Assembly: GCA_028284195.1 (NCBI GenBank)
Contig: JANQSE010000002.1
Location: 496,001-560,000 of the forward strand
Source: Balneola sp.
GTDB taxonomy: Bacteria; Bacteroidota; Rhodothermia; Balneolales; Balneolaceae
DNA: 64,000 nt
Reading direction: 5' to 3'
In this document: positions 36,670-46,361 of the stretch, in pieces
Numbering within the stretch: the stretch's first letter is position 1
Layout of the letters: each line of letters begins with the position of its first letter
Translations under genes and position numbers: made by a program
The notes under the pieces: generated by a model
Database searches by the model: none
What the model was told of the DNA's origin: nothing
The model's input: the letters and a program-made list of their open reading frames with translations, nothing else

Positions 36670-37239
36670 ATGTCAGAGCAGATTAATATTCCAGGCCAGG
36701 CAAAAATATTAGAGCAGGTAAGCGTAAAAACTGCCTTTCGAATTATTATAGTAGTGAGCGCATTCGCACTGCTTTTTCTTTTTTGGCTGATCTATTTTAA
36801 GGAAGAGGCTGCTAAGACTTATGCCTGGGTTACTTACCTGCCTGCTGCCAATGCCGCCTTTAATTCGCTGAGTACAGTTTTTCTGCTGCTGGGTTTAATA
36901 GAGATAAAGAAGAGAAACTTTAACCGGCATATGAAATTTATGGCCAGCGCATTTATTACTTCCACTTTCTTTTTGGTGAGTTATGTGATTTACCACCACT
37001 TTCAGGGAGATACTAAGTTCCTCACCGAAGGCTTTATCCGGTATGTGTACTTCTTCATACTCATCAGCCACATTGTGCTTTCTGCTTTTGTCGTTCCTTT
37101 GGTGCTGTCTTCTTTTTATCTGGCGCTTACCGGGAAATTTGAGAAGCACAAAAAACTATCCCGCTGGACATTCCCCATCTGGCTATATGTCTCTATCACA
37201 GGAGTGGTGATCTTTTTTATGTTGAGGGTTGTGGGGTAG
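36670..37239 (+). CDS. DUF420/CtaM-like oxidase assembly protein
   Basis: 189-aa membrane protein with five hydrophobic helices. Conserved-type histidines in NRHMKFMASAF, YVIYHHFQGD and ISHIVLSAFVVPL mark the DUF420 family. Members such as Staphylococcus CtaM are needed to mature heme A-type oxidases. It is divergent from the ACIII-caa3 operon and shares its upstream region, which fits an assembly role for that oxidase. Confidence 0.85.
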   Translation: MSEQINIPGQAKILEQVSVKTAFRIIIVVSAFALLFLFWLIYFKEEAAKTYAWVTYLPAANAAFNSLSTVFLLLGLIEIKKRNFNRHMKFMASAFITSTFFLVSYVIYHHFQGDTKFLTEGFIRYVYFFILISHIVLSAFVVPLVLSSFYLALTGKFEKHKKLSRWTFPIWLYVSITGVVIFFMLRVVG

Positions 37240-37380
37240 CACCATATAACCTGCAATGCCTTTCGCTCAATAAAGCACAATGTATTGAACCGGTTTATGT
37301 AAGAATAACTAATAATTTTTTTGGTATAGGGGCTTTGAAAACCGGATTAATGGTTAGGATATAGTTTATTTACACCACGG

Positions 37381-38049
37381 TCATGATATCAGTTTTGTTA
37401 ACTCCTCAACTCTTGCTGTAATATCATCTGCTTTAAACACACTGCTTCCGGCTACCAGTATATCTGCTCCGGCTTTGGCTGTTTGCTTGATATTTTTCAG
37501 GCCTACACCACCGTCAATCTCAATTAAAAATCCATGTTCACCCGTTTCCCGAAGATCAGCAAGCTCTTGCAATTTTTTGTAACTGGATTCAATAAAACTT
37601 TGCCCGCCGAACCCAGGGTTTACGCTCATAATAAGAACCAAATCCACATGCTCAAGAACAGGCTCAATGTTATAAAGTGATGTTGCAGGATTAACGGCCA
37701 CACCAGCCATGATCCCATATTTTTTTATGTTTTGGATAGAACGGTGAAGATGGGGGCACGCCTCGTAATGAACCGATATTAAATCTGCTCCAGCCTGAAC
37801 ATAATCTTCAGTGTATTTATCAGGATCCTGGATCATTAAATGAACATCCATAAAAGCTTCAGGTGCCGCTTTTTTTGCTGCTTTTACAATGCCGGGCCCA
37901 TAACTAATATTGGGAACAAAGTGCCCGTCCATAATATCACAATGAATCCAGGCAGCTCCTCCTTTTATACAGTCATCAATATCTTTTCCTAGTTGGGTAA
38001 AATTTGCTGCTAATATTGATGGTGCCAGAATAGGGAGTTGGAAATCCAT
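37381..38049 (-). CDS. rpe: Ribulose-phosphate 3-epimerase
   Basis: Interconverts ribulose-5-phosphate and xylulose-5-phosphate in the pentose phosphate pathway. TIM-barrel enzyme with the metal-ligand segments HCDIMDGHFVPN and DVHLMIQ, the signature MSVNPGFGGQSF, and IDGGVGLKN near the end. Length is 222 aa, as usual. It follows the PASTA gene by six bases, so the two share a transcript. Confidence 0.96.
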   Translation of the reverse strand: MDFQLPILAPSILAANFTQLGKDIDDCIKGGAAWIHCDIMDGHFVPNISYGPGIVKAAKKAAPEAFMDVHLMIQDPDKYTEDYVQAGADLISVHYEACPHLHRSIQNIKKYGIMAGVAVNPATSLYNIEPVLEHVDLVLIMSVNPGFGGQSFIESSYKKLQELADLRETGEHGFLIEIDGGVGLKNIKQTAKAGADILVAGSSVFKADDITARVEELTKLIS

Positions 38050-38055
38050 TATTTT

Positions 38056-38865
38056 TTATTTGGGAGCTTTTTGAGGGATTGGAGTACCCGTTGAATCAAT
38101 GACTACGCCGCTTTCAAGTTCTTCTACTGCGTTAAAGCTTTCAGAGATGATAAGGTCCAGAGTTTCTCCTTCTGTTATCTCGGTAACTTTTGGTGAAAAA
38201 TCGAGTACGGTATTTGCAACTACATCTTTAGCCGGGCGAAAGCGGATTTCTCCAATTCTTAGTCCTGCTTCCCGGAGCTTTAGCTGTGCTTGTGGTAACC
38301 GTAATCCAATGATCTCAGGAATCTGAACAATCTTATTTCCTAATCCGTCACTAATTACCAGGTCAATCGTAGTTCCTTTTGCTACAGTATCACCCTCGGT
38401 AATAGATTGGCGAATAACACTTTTAAAACGGCCGGACTCATAGCTGATTGCTCCAATCTCCAGGCCATAGTTTTGTAATTGTATTTGGGCGTTACGCAAA
38501 GAAAGACTTACCACATTTGGCACTACCACCACAGGTTTTACTTCGGTATTTACAGTGAGGTAAACTTTGCGGTTTGGCTTTACAATAGTATTTGCAGCAG
38601 GTTGTTGGTCTATAACATAGTCGGCCGGGAATGCTGAATTTGCTCTCCTGTCGGCAATTTCATAGCGCAATCCAATGCTTGTTAATTTGGTTTCGGCTTC
38701 TTTCAATGTTACTCTTGTTAGATCAGGAACTGTAAGTCCTTCATGATAATTAGTGTAACTTGGCATAATCAGTTTATCGAAAAGCAGAAGAGCACTGATG
38801 CCAAAAATGACAAGCCCTAAAATAGAAAGGTAGAGTTTTTTACTGGTAAGTATCTGCTTAAGCAT
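38056..38865 (-). CDS. Membrane-anchored PASTA-domain protein
   Basis: 269-aa protein with a single N-terminal membrane anchor (LYLSILGLVIFGISALLLF) and three extracytoplasmic PASTA domains (beginning near TVPDLTRVTLKEAE, VPNVVSLSLRNAQ and IPEIIGLRLPQAQ). PASTA domains bind peptidoglycan or muropeptides. There is no attached kinase or transpeptidase domain, unlike PknB or PBP2x, so it may be a wall-sensing or structural factor. The start at 38865 is preferred, but 38883 is possible. The next gene upstream is 29 bases away. Confidence 0.85.
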   Translation of the reverse strand: MLKQILTSKKLYLSILGLVIFGISALLLFDKLIMPSYTNYHEGLTVPDLTRVTLKEAETKLTSIGLRYEIADRRANSAFPADYVIDQQPAANTIVKPNRKVYLTVNTEVKPVVVVPNVVSLSLRNAQIQLQNYGLEIGAISYESGRFKSVIRQSITEGDTVAKGTTIDLVISDGLGNKIVQIPEIIGLRLPQAQLKLREAGLRIGEIRFRPAKDVVANTVLDFSPKVTEITEGETLDLIISESFNAVEELESGVVIDSTGTPIPQKAPK

Positions 38866-38894
38866 ACTCCAAAAATACAGCATGTGGAACGATG

Positions 38895-39845
38895 TTAAAA
38901 GTGCAAGGTTACAGAAAATGCATCAGCACGGAACATGTTTGCCTGAGCTTGCAATCTGTTGTTGTTCAGCTTCACAGAAAACAGTGCATCAAGTGCCGAT
39001 ACCACATGGTTTATTACCAAAAGATTTAGAATGTTCCCCGCACGGCGATAATTGTCGTTAAACCGAGCTGCCATATCAACACCGGTAAAGAAAAAATCGG
39101 ATGCAAATACTCCGTTGTTATCATACAGATAGTTGTAGTCGGGATTATTGTTGGCAACATTTTGGCTGTAAAAATCTGACCAACCACCCTCGAATTGATA
39201 GTACTTACTTATTAACTCGTAGTATTGTTGAGAACCGTATGCAGGGAGAGTATGAGAAAAATTTCCGGAAGAACAAGAACCGCATACTAAGGCTGTTCTT
39301 TTCTCAATACTCTGTAATAAAGCTAGGTTTACTTTACCCCAATCGTTGGTTGTATTACTAAAATCAGGACTTTTACCAGCTATGTTTGCTTGTAATGTTT
39401 CCCAATTATTATCTAATCCATGTTCGCTGGAATAATTTACCAACCATTCTGCATAGGCTAAAACGCTCCACTCCCGATTGGCATAGGCTTCATAAAGCCG
39501 CTCCTGGTCTTTGGCTGTATTTGTTCGGTTAATGTAGTAAAAGATACTAAAGGCTTCGGTGGCCAGGTAAATTCCTGCACGGGCCCATTTACCATTTGCT
39601 GCCTGATTAGAGCCTGGTATTAATGCCGAAGACAAAAATGCCAGTCCCGGACTGCTTTGTTGGGCATTAATAAAACCATTAGCTGAAAGATCTGGCCGGT
39701 AGGAGAAATCTTCGACTGATAAAGGTTTTTTAGGTGTTTCTTTTTCCAGTTTGGTGATACTTCCCTGAAGATCAGACTTTAGTTGCCCAAAAAGACTTTC
39801 GGGTATAGATAAAATTAAAAGAATGGCTAACATCAGCTTTTTCAT
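38895..39845 (-). CDS. Secreted protein of unknown function (DUF5683-like)
   Basis: 316-aa protein with a clear signal peptide (MKKLMLAILLILSIPESLFGQ). The segment FLSSALIPGSNQAANGKWARAG and a following hydrophobic stretch resemble DUF5683-type Bacteroidota proteins, where this region sits at the membrane. The central part is Tyr/Asn-rich. No enzyme motif was recognised. It overlaps the start of the gene after it by four bases and probably belongs to the long minus-strand cluster with the T9SS genes. Confidence 0.55.
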   Translation of the reverse strand: MKKLMLAILLILSIPESLFGQLKSDLQGSITKLEKETPKKPLSVEDFSYRPDLSANGFINAQQSSPGLAFLSSALIPGSNQAANGKWARAGIYLATEAFSIFYYINRTNTAKDQERLYEAYANREWSVLAYAEWLVNYSSEHGLDNNWETLQANIAGKSPDFSNTTNDWGKVNLALLQSIEKRTALVCGSCSSGNFSHTLPAYGSQQYYELISKYYQFEGGWSDFYSQNVANNNPDYNYLYDNNGVFASDFFFTGVDMAARFNDNYRRAGNILNLLVINHVVSALDALFSVKLNNNRLQAQANMFRADAFSVTLHF

Positions 39846-42800
39846 AGAAGCTCAAAATCAAAAGTTAATCCGAAATGGAAAAGCAATTCCCGCCCATAAG
39901 TAACGGTTTTATTGCCCGAACCTGTTACAAACTCTTCCGGTAAAGTAAGCTGAAATTTATTGAAGCCATAGGAGGCACTCACAAATAATTTCAACGGAAA
40001 TAAATAATATCCATTCATTGCCAGCCTTAGTTCTGTTCCAATTCCTGTTTTTAGTTTGTTATCTGTACCAAAAGGGGAGTTCCAGGCATTACCAGCTTCA
40101 AAAAATATACGTGCATACAGCTTGTCTAGTGTGTAAGGCCCAACCTGTTTGGTAATTTTTTTGGCTATGGGAGCGAAGTATGACAGACTTGTGAACACGG
40201 TTTTATCCCCGCCGAGTGCAAAGTAGGGATAGCTTCGCATACCAAGAAACCCTCCAATATAATCGGTATAAAAAGAATCGTTTGGATTGTTGAAGTAAGC
40301 GAAACCCCGTGCCCTGGCCTGAAATGCCTGCCCTGATTTTAATTTGAAGCCATATCGTGCATGGAGCTCTGTAGAATGGTTTCTCGAAGTTTTAAAAATA
40401 GGAACAAGTGCCCCATCTTTGATCTCATACTCTTCGAGTAACTTGCCGGGCTGATATTGATAGCGGACATATCCTTTTAAACCAATAGGTGCAATGTCTG
40501 CATCAGTAGTGAAGTTATAGTAATCGACAGTATAGGCAGCTGATAAGGTGGTTCCTTTAAAATATTCTGAGGAAGATCCACTAATTAAAGTCTGGAGTTC
40601 TGTGGAGAAGAAATTATCTGTTTCAATGCGGTAAGGACTGTAGCCAACGCCGAGTTCAAGCAATGAACGCCTGCTAAGTTTGCTTCTCAAAAACAGGTTT
40701 GCTTCCCAAATCTGGTAAGCGATATCTACATTAGCTGTGTCTTTTTCTACGCACGAAGTACACGGGAATTCTTCGATCTGTAATCCATCTTTAACATTAC
40801 GGCGTAGGTTATACAGTTCGAGGGAAACAGTTGGTGACCAGCTTCTTTTAATAAATGGCAGCCCCCTGTATTCGGCAATTAGAAAGAGGTCTCTATCCAA
40901 TTCCAGTAAACGATCTGGTTTAAAAAATCCTCCGGCATTTTCAGCCGGAAGGGAGGCTATCCCGAACATAGCTCCTCCAAATATATTCAACCTGTCCAGC
41001 ACATCTCTTGAAGCAAAATATACTCCGGGTTTTATATCCCGAAGCAGGTTTTCGCCGAGTTTCCCAAGCTTTCCGTTTTTAAGAAGGGTACCATTATTAC
41101 CATTCAATTTAGAATAATTATCGAAACGGAGAACCGGGAAAAAGGAAAACTTAGTGAATGTATCATCATACTCTTTATACGAGTACTCTTTGGTTGCATG
41201 TACGGTTTGCATCGAAAAATTGAAACTTCCGGTATCAGCAATGGCATACTCGGAGGAAGTAAATGCCGATAACTCTCTGTCATCGAAATTGTTGAGCCGG
41301 GAAAAATCAGCGGAAGCATCAGTAGTTTTATTTTCAGCCTCCTTGTATTCGGGTGCATAGCTTCCTGATTTTGATACAGGCTGAATGGAGGGCACCTTCT
41401 TTATTTTATAACCGTCTGCTTCGTACTCTGAATAGTACAAAGTTCCATTTGAAGTTACGAAAGGCATAAATGCGCCGCCAAGCACATTAGTGATTTTGTT
41501 AGAGGATCCTTGTTTTAAATGGTAACGGTAAATATTAAAAATCCCATCTTTATCGCTTGAGTAGTAAATATGTTTTCCATTGGCTGAGATTACAGGATCA
41601 CGCATGTCGATAAATGTATCAGAAAGCACATTGCTAATTTTTTTGGTTTGTATATCAATCTTCTTAATGCTGCGGTTCCCCAGGTCAGCGTAGGAAAAGT
41701 AAACGGTTTTGCCATCCGGCGACCATGACGGTGTATAGATAGTTTCTCCGGCACGATAATTTGTAATAGGGTTGATTTTTTTGGTTTCGGGATTCAGTAG
41801 CACCAGGTTTTGAGTTCCTTTTGAGTATTGGATAGCTGCAATGACTGCACCATCGGGGCTCCATATTGGAGATTCTATCCGTTTACTATTAGTTAACCGC
41901 TCATGCTTTTCGGATTCGATGTCATACACAAAAATATCACGATAAGACTCTCCATACTTCGTGCTTTTGTTAACCGAGTAGGCAATCTGTTTACCATCAG
42001 GAGAAAAAGAGAAAGTAGTTGATATGAAAGCAATAGCTGGTGCTTCTGTTGCTAAAGCATGTTGTTGGCTTTGATCGAATAAGTGATTAGAAACCATCGC
42101 AATTTCTTTCTCGCCGATAACACTTTTGATGTACAATGAAACCTGGCTGTGATCCCGTGCTTTGTTAGAAAGATATGCTACAGATTTGCTATTTGGCGAA
42201 ATTTTGGGATAGAAATTGAAGAACCCATTTTGTTCAATATATTCGCTTTTGGTTTGGTGGATATCTGCAGTGGCATTTGTATAGAATTTTTTTCGCTCAT
42301 TAATCCAGTTTTTGAAAACTTCATCTCCGGGAATGCCGGTTGCGATTTCTATAGCTTTTGCCACATTATATGTTCCTTTCGTTGCAAGTGCAGAAGTAAT
42401 TTCGCGAAGAATATCTTCTCCAAATTCATTTACTAGGTAAATAACAAAAGCAAAACCCTGGTTGTACACAGTTTCTCTTTCAATGCTTGTTTTAGAGGAA
42501 AAAGTTCCCATCTCCTCAAGCGTAAAGTATGTGTCTGAAAGTATGCGGGTTCTTAGGATCATATCCCGGTGAGTGTCCCAGGAATCGTACAATAAACCCT
42601 GCCGCTGGTATTGAGCAGTTCCTTCAGCCAGCCAGGCAGGAACATTTATTGATGCAAAGGGCAGTGTGGCAATTCCATTTGGGAATCCATAAAGTACATC
42701 GGGCCGGCGTACGTTTTCGTAAGTAAGCCATTGAATGTACGAAACAGGGAATTTCCGCTTGCGCTTCATCGCCTTTTGGATTTGAACAATATGTGTGAAT

Positions 42801-43189
42801 TCGTGGGTGATTACGTTTCGAAGCCAATTATGAGTTCCGCGCAATGGTGTATCTAAAGCTGGCAGCCAGATATCAATTTTGTTATCAAAAAAATAAGCGG
42901 CTCCATTTGAATAATCATCCCGGTCTTTAAGAACAATGCTTACCTTTTGATCGGGTTCGTGTTGGTATAATTTAGTGATGGGTGCATAGATCTCCTCAGC
43001 TACGCGTGACGTTACCTTTGCCGAACGGCTGTTACCTTCTTGAAAATGAACAAGGAAGTGATCACTTTCTATAGTAAACCATTTCAGATGATTGTGAGGA
43101 TGATCGTAAAAAAGCGGGCTGGTTTGTGCAAATATACCAGTGGTTATTAAGTAAAAGAAAGCAGTTACAAAAAACAGGGCTCTTTTCAT
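39842..43189 (-). CDS. Gluzincin-type peptidase / PD40 propeller / outer-membrane barrel protein
   Basis: 1115-aa exported protein with a signal peptide ending in FAQ. The N-terminal domain is peptidase-MA-like with an intact zinc motif VITHEFTHIVQ (residue about 130) and a downstream Glu in PAWLAEGTAQYQ. The middle region holds several TolB-like PD40 blades (FSFSPDGKQIAYS, PIWSPDGAVIAAI, PSWSPDGKTVYFS). The last 350 residues have alternating beta strands and end in FGLTFDFELL with a C-terminal aromatic pattern, as expected of an outer-membrane barrel. It shares one base with the M6-like gene (TAATG). Function is unknown; substrate processing at the cell surface is a guess. Confidence 0.75.
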   Translation of the reverse strand: MKRALFFVTAFFYLITTGIFAQTSPLFYDHPHNHLKWFTIESDHFLVHFQEGNSRSAKVTSRVAEEIYAPITKLYQHEPDQKVSIVLKDRDDYSNGAAYFFDNKIDIWLPALDTPLRGTHNWLRNVITHEFTHIVQIQKAMKRKRKFPVSYIQWLTYENVRRPDVLYGFPNGIATLPFASINVPAWLAEGTAQYQRQGLLYDSWDTHRDMILRTRILSDTYFTLEEMGTFSSKTSIERETVYNQGFAFVIYLVNEFGEDILREITSALATKGTYNVAKAIEIATGIPGDEVFKNWINERKKFYTNATADIHQTKSEYIEQNGFFNFYPKISPNSKSVAYLSNKARDHSQVSLYIKSVIGEKEIAMVSNHLFDQSQQHALATEAPAIAFISTTFSFSPDGKQIAYSVNKSTKYGESYRDIFVYDIESEKHERLTNSKRIESPIWSPDGAVIAAIQYSKGTQNLVLLNPETKKINPITNYRAGETIYTPSWSPDGKTVYFSYADLGNRSIKKIDIQTKKISNVLSDTFIDMRDPVISANGKHIYYSSDKDGIFNIYRYHLKQGSSNKITNVLGGAFMPFVTSNGTLYYSEYEADGYKIKKVPSIQPVSKSGSYAPEYKEAENKTTDASADFSRLNNFDDRELSAFTSSEYAIADTGSFNFSMQTVHATKEYSYKEYDDTFTKFSFFPVLRFDNYSKLNGNNGTLLKNGKLGKLGENLLRDIKPGVYFASRDVLDRLNIFGGAMFGIASLPAENAGGFFKPDRLLELDRDLFLIAEYRGLPFIKRSWSPTVSLELYNLRRNVKDGLQIEEFPCTSCVEKDTANVDIAYQIWEANLFLRSKLSRRSLLELGVGYSPYRIETDNFFSTELQTLISGSSSEYFKGTTLSAAYTVDYYNFTTDADIAPIGLKGYVRYQYQPGKLLEEYEIKDGALVPIFKTSRNHSTELHARYGFKLKSGQAFQARARGFAYFNNPNDSFYTDYIGGFLGMRSYPYFALGGDKTVFTSLSYFAPIAKKITKQVGPYTLDKLYARIFFEAGNAWNSPFGTDNKLKTGIGTELRLAMNGYYLFPLKLFVSASYGFNKFQLTLPEEFVTGSGNKTVTYGRELLFHFGLTFDFELL

Positions 43190-46100
43190 TAATGTACCAC
43201 CGCTATTTTAATCAATTTGGAATCCGAACGGTCATTAACGGTAGCTTTTACCATTGCAAAATAAGCACCACTTCCCCAACGGGAGGTGTTTAAAAGAATT
43301 TCTTCCGGCGTTCCGCCATTTGCACGAATTGAGTTTTTATACACCAGGTTTCCACTTAGGTCAATAATGTTAATTTCTACTTGCCCCTGATCTTTTAATT
43401 GAAACCGAATGTATGTTTCTTCATCTGCCGGATTTGGCCAGTTGTATGTTTCTCTTTTATTGAGAACAGAAAATGAGTTGGTCTTATCATCAATAACAGC
43501 GTTTATATGGGCAGAAACTTTGTTGTAAGAATTTGCTCCGTACCTTGAAGGCCAGTCTGCAGAAGTAAAGTCAATGAACCTCCAGGCTTTAACATCTCCT
43601 GCATGGCTTGCAGCATATAACGTATTATCCAAGAAAAAAGGGTGAATTGGCTGGATGTTTTTACCGGTAACTTCCCCAACATAAAGAGGGAATCCTTCTA
43701 AGGGTTTTCCATCCTTACTATAGCCAAAGATATTGATAGAAAAATTGTCCTGACCTACCACCAGGATTTCCTGAATATTATCTCCCGTTATATCAGCCAG
43801 TAAGGGAGTTCCGATAAAGTTTACGTTTTCAGGAGCAAGAACAGGCATATTAGCTAATAGTGCTCCATTCCGGTTATAGCCTGTTAACTCATTGTTGATT
43901 TTATCAATCCGGAACATCTCAAGCTCTTTGCTGAAAGCAACCCATTCAGCAGCATGCTCATTAAAAAGTACAGTAAATGGATCTGTTTTTTGGGGGTCTG
44001 CAAGAATAAAGGCATTATCTTCAAAAATGTAGTACAGGTTTTCAGCCTCGCCTTTTATAACCCCTGCATAAATTCGGTTACTGGATGCTGAAAGGAAGTC
44101 TAAAATCGAGCTACCTGAAAATGAAATGTTCTGTCCATTTACAAAAGCAGCAGAGTTATTAACGATCTCTGTTCTGAAATCAGATGAGTTCTGCTTTGTT
44201 GAAATGGCACCGGTAGCAGGGTTAATAGCGAGAGTAGTAAAATCCAGAAATAGACTGTCTCCGTTTTGTGAACTCAGAAACGCATTGTTAGCTGTAGTAT
44301 CAACCTGCCATATTTGATCGAAGGATTCTGTACCGGAGTTCCAATCGTAGGCGGTAACCAGAAAGTTGCCCGAAGATACTGGGTTTGTACCGGTAATCAA
44401 TCTTCCATCCAGGTATGGTTGTTGATTGCTCGAATTTTGAATTTCAAATAACTGCGGAAGGTTATCATTTAGGCGGATCACAGAAACATTGGTATTGCCG
44501 GGAACTACTACAAATGTATCGCTGGCTGATGTGAAACTCCCGATAGAAAGGGGATAGAAAGAATGATAATTATTGGTTGCAGTAAAAAATTGAGCGGAAT
44601 CAACTTGTATATTTAATGTTTGCTCATACCCAAGATCAAGCTCCTCAAAAGCTTCGATTTTAAAAGAAGCGGTTGGTTGGTTATCAGAAAAATCATAGAA
44701 CCGTACTAATGACCTTGCTCCGGAGTTGCTGTTGGTATTCGGAAAAGTTTCAGGGGTAAACTGGTTTTGGTACAGTTGGATGGTATTTCCCTGAGTAATT
44801 ACACGAAAGTTATTTCTACTCCACCAAAAGTCGAAAGGGGAACCAAAAGCAGCGCTGTTATCCAGCGCACCTTCAATGGGTTTGCCAATATCTTGTGAAC
44901 CATCTGCTTCTTCCAGATCAATGCCCCGGCGTAAATCATCACTGTTAACGCCTTTTCCAAAGCTCATTTTTTGATTTATCACAGCTTCATCTATATGCCA
45001 GATCAAGACTCCTCCATTTAGAAGTCTGTCATCATCGGTTCCTTTAGTATTATCTTCACCGATATCTAACCCGCCGGGAAGGCTCCAATCAAACTCACTT
45101 ACGTTTATCAATACTCCTTTTTCAAAGAGATTATCAAAACCGGTTTCCTGAAAAACAAAGGTGTCATTGTCGTTAGTAAATGTTTGCTGAACTTCGCTGC
45201 CATCGTTTTTACGGATGGTAAGAGTTACTCCATCGTTGCCGATATTCCGGTGCCGGTTTTCGATCAAAAAGTATTCGGAAGAGGAAAGATTGAATTGCGC
45301 AATGTTATTTTGATCGGCTATGCCGGATGCGGCTAGGTTTATATCGCCAGTGGTTTCGGTTGTTATTTGAAATGGAGTTACCCAGTTAAGAAATATTTTT
45401 TCCCATGCAGAGGGCTCGGGAGGGAATAATCCATTGTAAGCAAAAATGCTGGCTCCATCCATCAACCCAAAACGTCCAATTCCCGATTCGCCGGTTTCAG
45501 TATTAAAAAGATCGGGCAAACCCAGGTAACTGCCAATAGAAGCACATAACAACCCATTTATTGAAAGCGGCAGCACAAATTCATTTTCCTGGACGTCCAG
45601 CCCCCGGCGCGATTCTGTTCTGGGAATAATTAAAGAATTGGTAATTCTGAAGGTGCCGTTGTTTACCGAAATTCCATCAAATCCCGGGTCATCTAAAAGT
45701 TCAGCGAGATTATTTTTCCTTAGTGTGATTGAAGGAATATCCTGCGGAGTGATGTCAAGATTTGTTCCAATTAGCTCAATATCGCGGCCTACTCCGGCAT
45801 GGAAAATAATAAAAGCAGTAGAATCAGGGTCTAGCCCTGTTGCGTCAAAACCGCCGTTTTCTTCCACCTTATTCCACGAATCAACAATAAAATTTGCAAG
45901 CTTTTCATTGGTAAAGGTTTTGCCGGTAGGGGAATACTCTTCCATTTTTTTATTGAGGCGATAAACTTGTGGGAGCACGCGATAGTTTATAGTGAATTGG
46001 TTGTCAGAAGATTGTTCAAAATAGTTTTTGGCAAACTCCAGATGTGCTTCGAAATAAGATTGGTTATGGGGTATAGGGTCAATATTGGTAGGATTGTTTT

Positions 46101-46356
46101 CGAGATAGGGTAATCCGCCTTCAAATACTCCTGTACCTGAAGTCAATTCATTTGAATCAGGTTGAAACTCCACCATAATGGCAAGCACTTGCAAAGTACC
46201 AATGGCTGGTACTGCAGAGCTCTGTAATGAGTTTTTAGCAATGGCGTGTGTTCTTTTAAGCTCTACTTTGGGCTGACCCGAAAGCGACAACTGAAAAAAA
46301 AAGAGCATGCCAAATATTAACATGCTCTCGCTAAAAAATGAGTGTTTAACCCGCAT
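43189..46356 (-). CDS. M6-metalloprotease-like protein without zinc motif, T9SS C-terminal signal
   Basis: 1055-aa secreted protein. The N-terminal half resembles M6 (immune inhibitor A) proteases: LAIMVEFQ, a YFEAHLEFAKNYFEQSS stretch, and YLGLPDLFNTETGESGIGRFGLMDG. In M6 enzymes the LGLPDL block follows HEFGH; here the corresponding residues read ASIGS, so both histidines and the Glu are missing. The middle has FG-GAP-like strands (LADITGDNIQEILVVG). The last 80 residues form a type A T9SS C-terminal domain (NWPNPADEETYIRF ... GSGAYFAMV). It should be secreted by the T9SS and is encoded next to porV. Confidence 0.85.
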   Translation of the reverse strand: MRVKHSFFSESMLIFGMLFFFQLSLSGQPKVELKRTHAIAKNSLQSSAVPAIGTLQVLAIMVEFQPDSNELTSGTGVFEGGLPYLENNPTNIDPIPHNQSYFEAHLEFAKNYFEQSSDNQFTINYRVLPQVYRLNKKMEEYSPTGKTFTNEKLANFIVDSWNKVEENGGFDATGLDPDSTAFIIFHAGVGRDIELIGTNLDITPQDIPSITLRKNNLAELLDDPGFDGISVNNGTFRITNSLIIPRTESRRGLDVQENEFVLPLSINGLLCASIGSYLGLPDLFNTETGESGIGRFGLMDGASIFAYNGLFPPEPSAWEKIFLNWVTPFQITTETTGDINLAASGIADQNNIAQFNLSSSEYFLIENRHRNIGNDGVTLTIRKNDGSEVQQTFTNDNDTFVFQETGFDNLFEKGVLINVSEFDWSLPGGLDIGEDNTKGTDDDRLLNGGVLIWHIDEAVINQKMSFGKGVNSDDLRRGIDLEEADGSQDIGKPIEGALDNSAAFGSPFDFWWSRNNFRVITQGNTIQLYQNQFTPETFPNTNSNSGARSLVRFYDFSDNQPTASFKIEAFEELDLGYEQTLNIQVDSAQFFTATNNYHSFYPLSIGSFTSASDTFVVVPGNTNVSVIRLNDNLPQLFEIQNSSNQQPYLDGRLITGTNPVSSGNFLVTAYDWNSGTESFDQIWQVDTTANNAFLSSQNGDSLFLDFTTLAINPATGAISTKQNSSDFRTEIVNNSAAFVNGQNISFSGSSILDFLSASSNRIYAGVIKGEAENLYYIFEDNAFILADPQKTDPFTVLFNEHAAEWVAFSKELEMFRIDKINNELTGYNRNGALLANMPVLAPENVNFIGTPLLADITGDNIQEILVVGQDNFSINIFGYSKDGKPLEGFPLYVGEVTGKNIQPIHPFFLDNTLYAASHAGDVKAWRFIDFTSADWPSRYGANSYNKVSAHINAVIDDKTNSFSVLNKRETYNWPNPADEETYIRFQLKDQGQVEINIIDLSGNLVYKNSIRANGGTPEEILLNTSRWGSGAYFAMVKATVNDRSDSKLIKIAVVH

Positions 46357-46361
46357 AAAGT

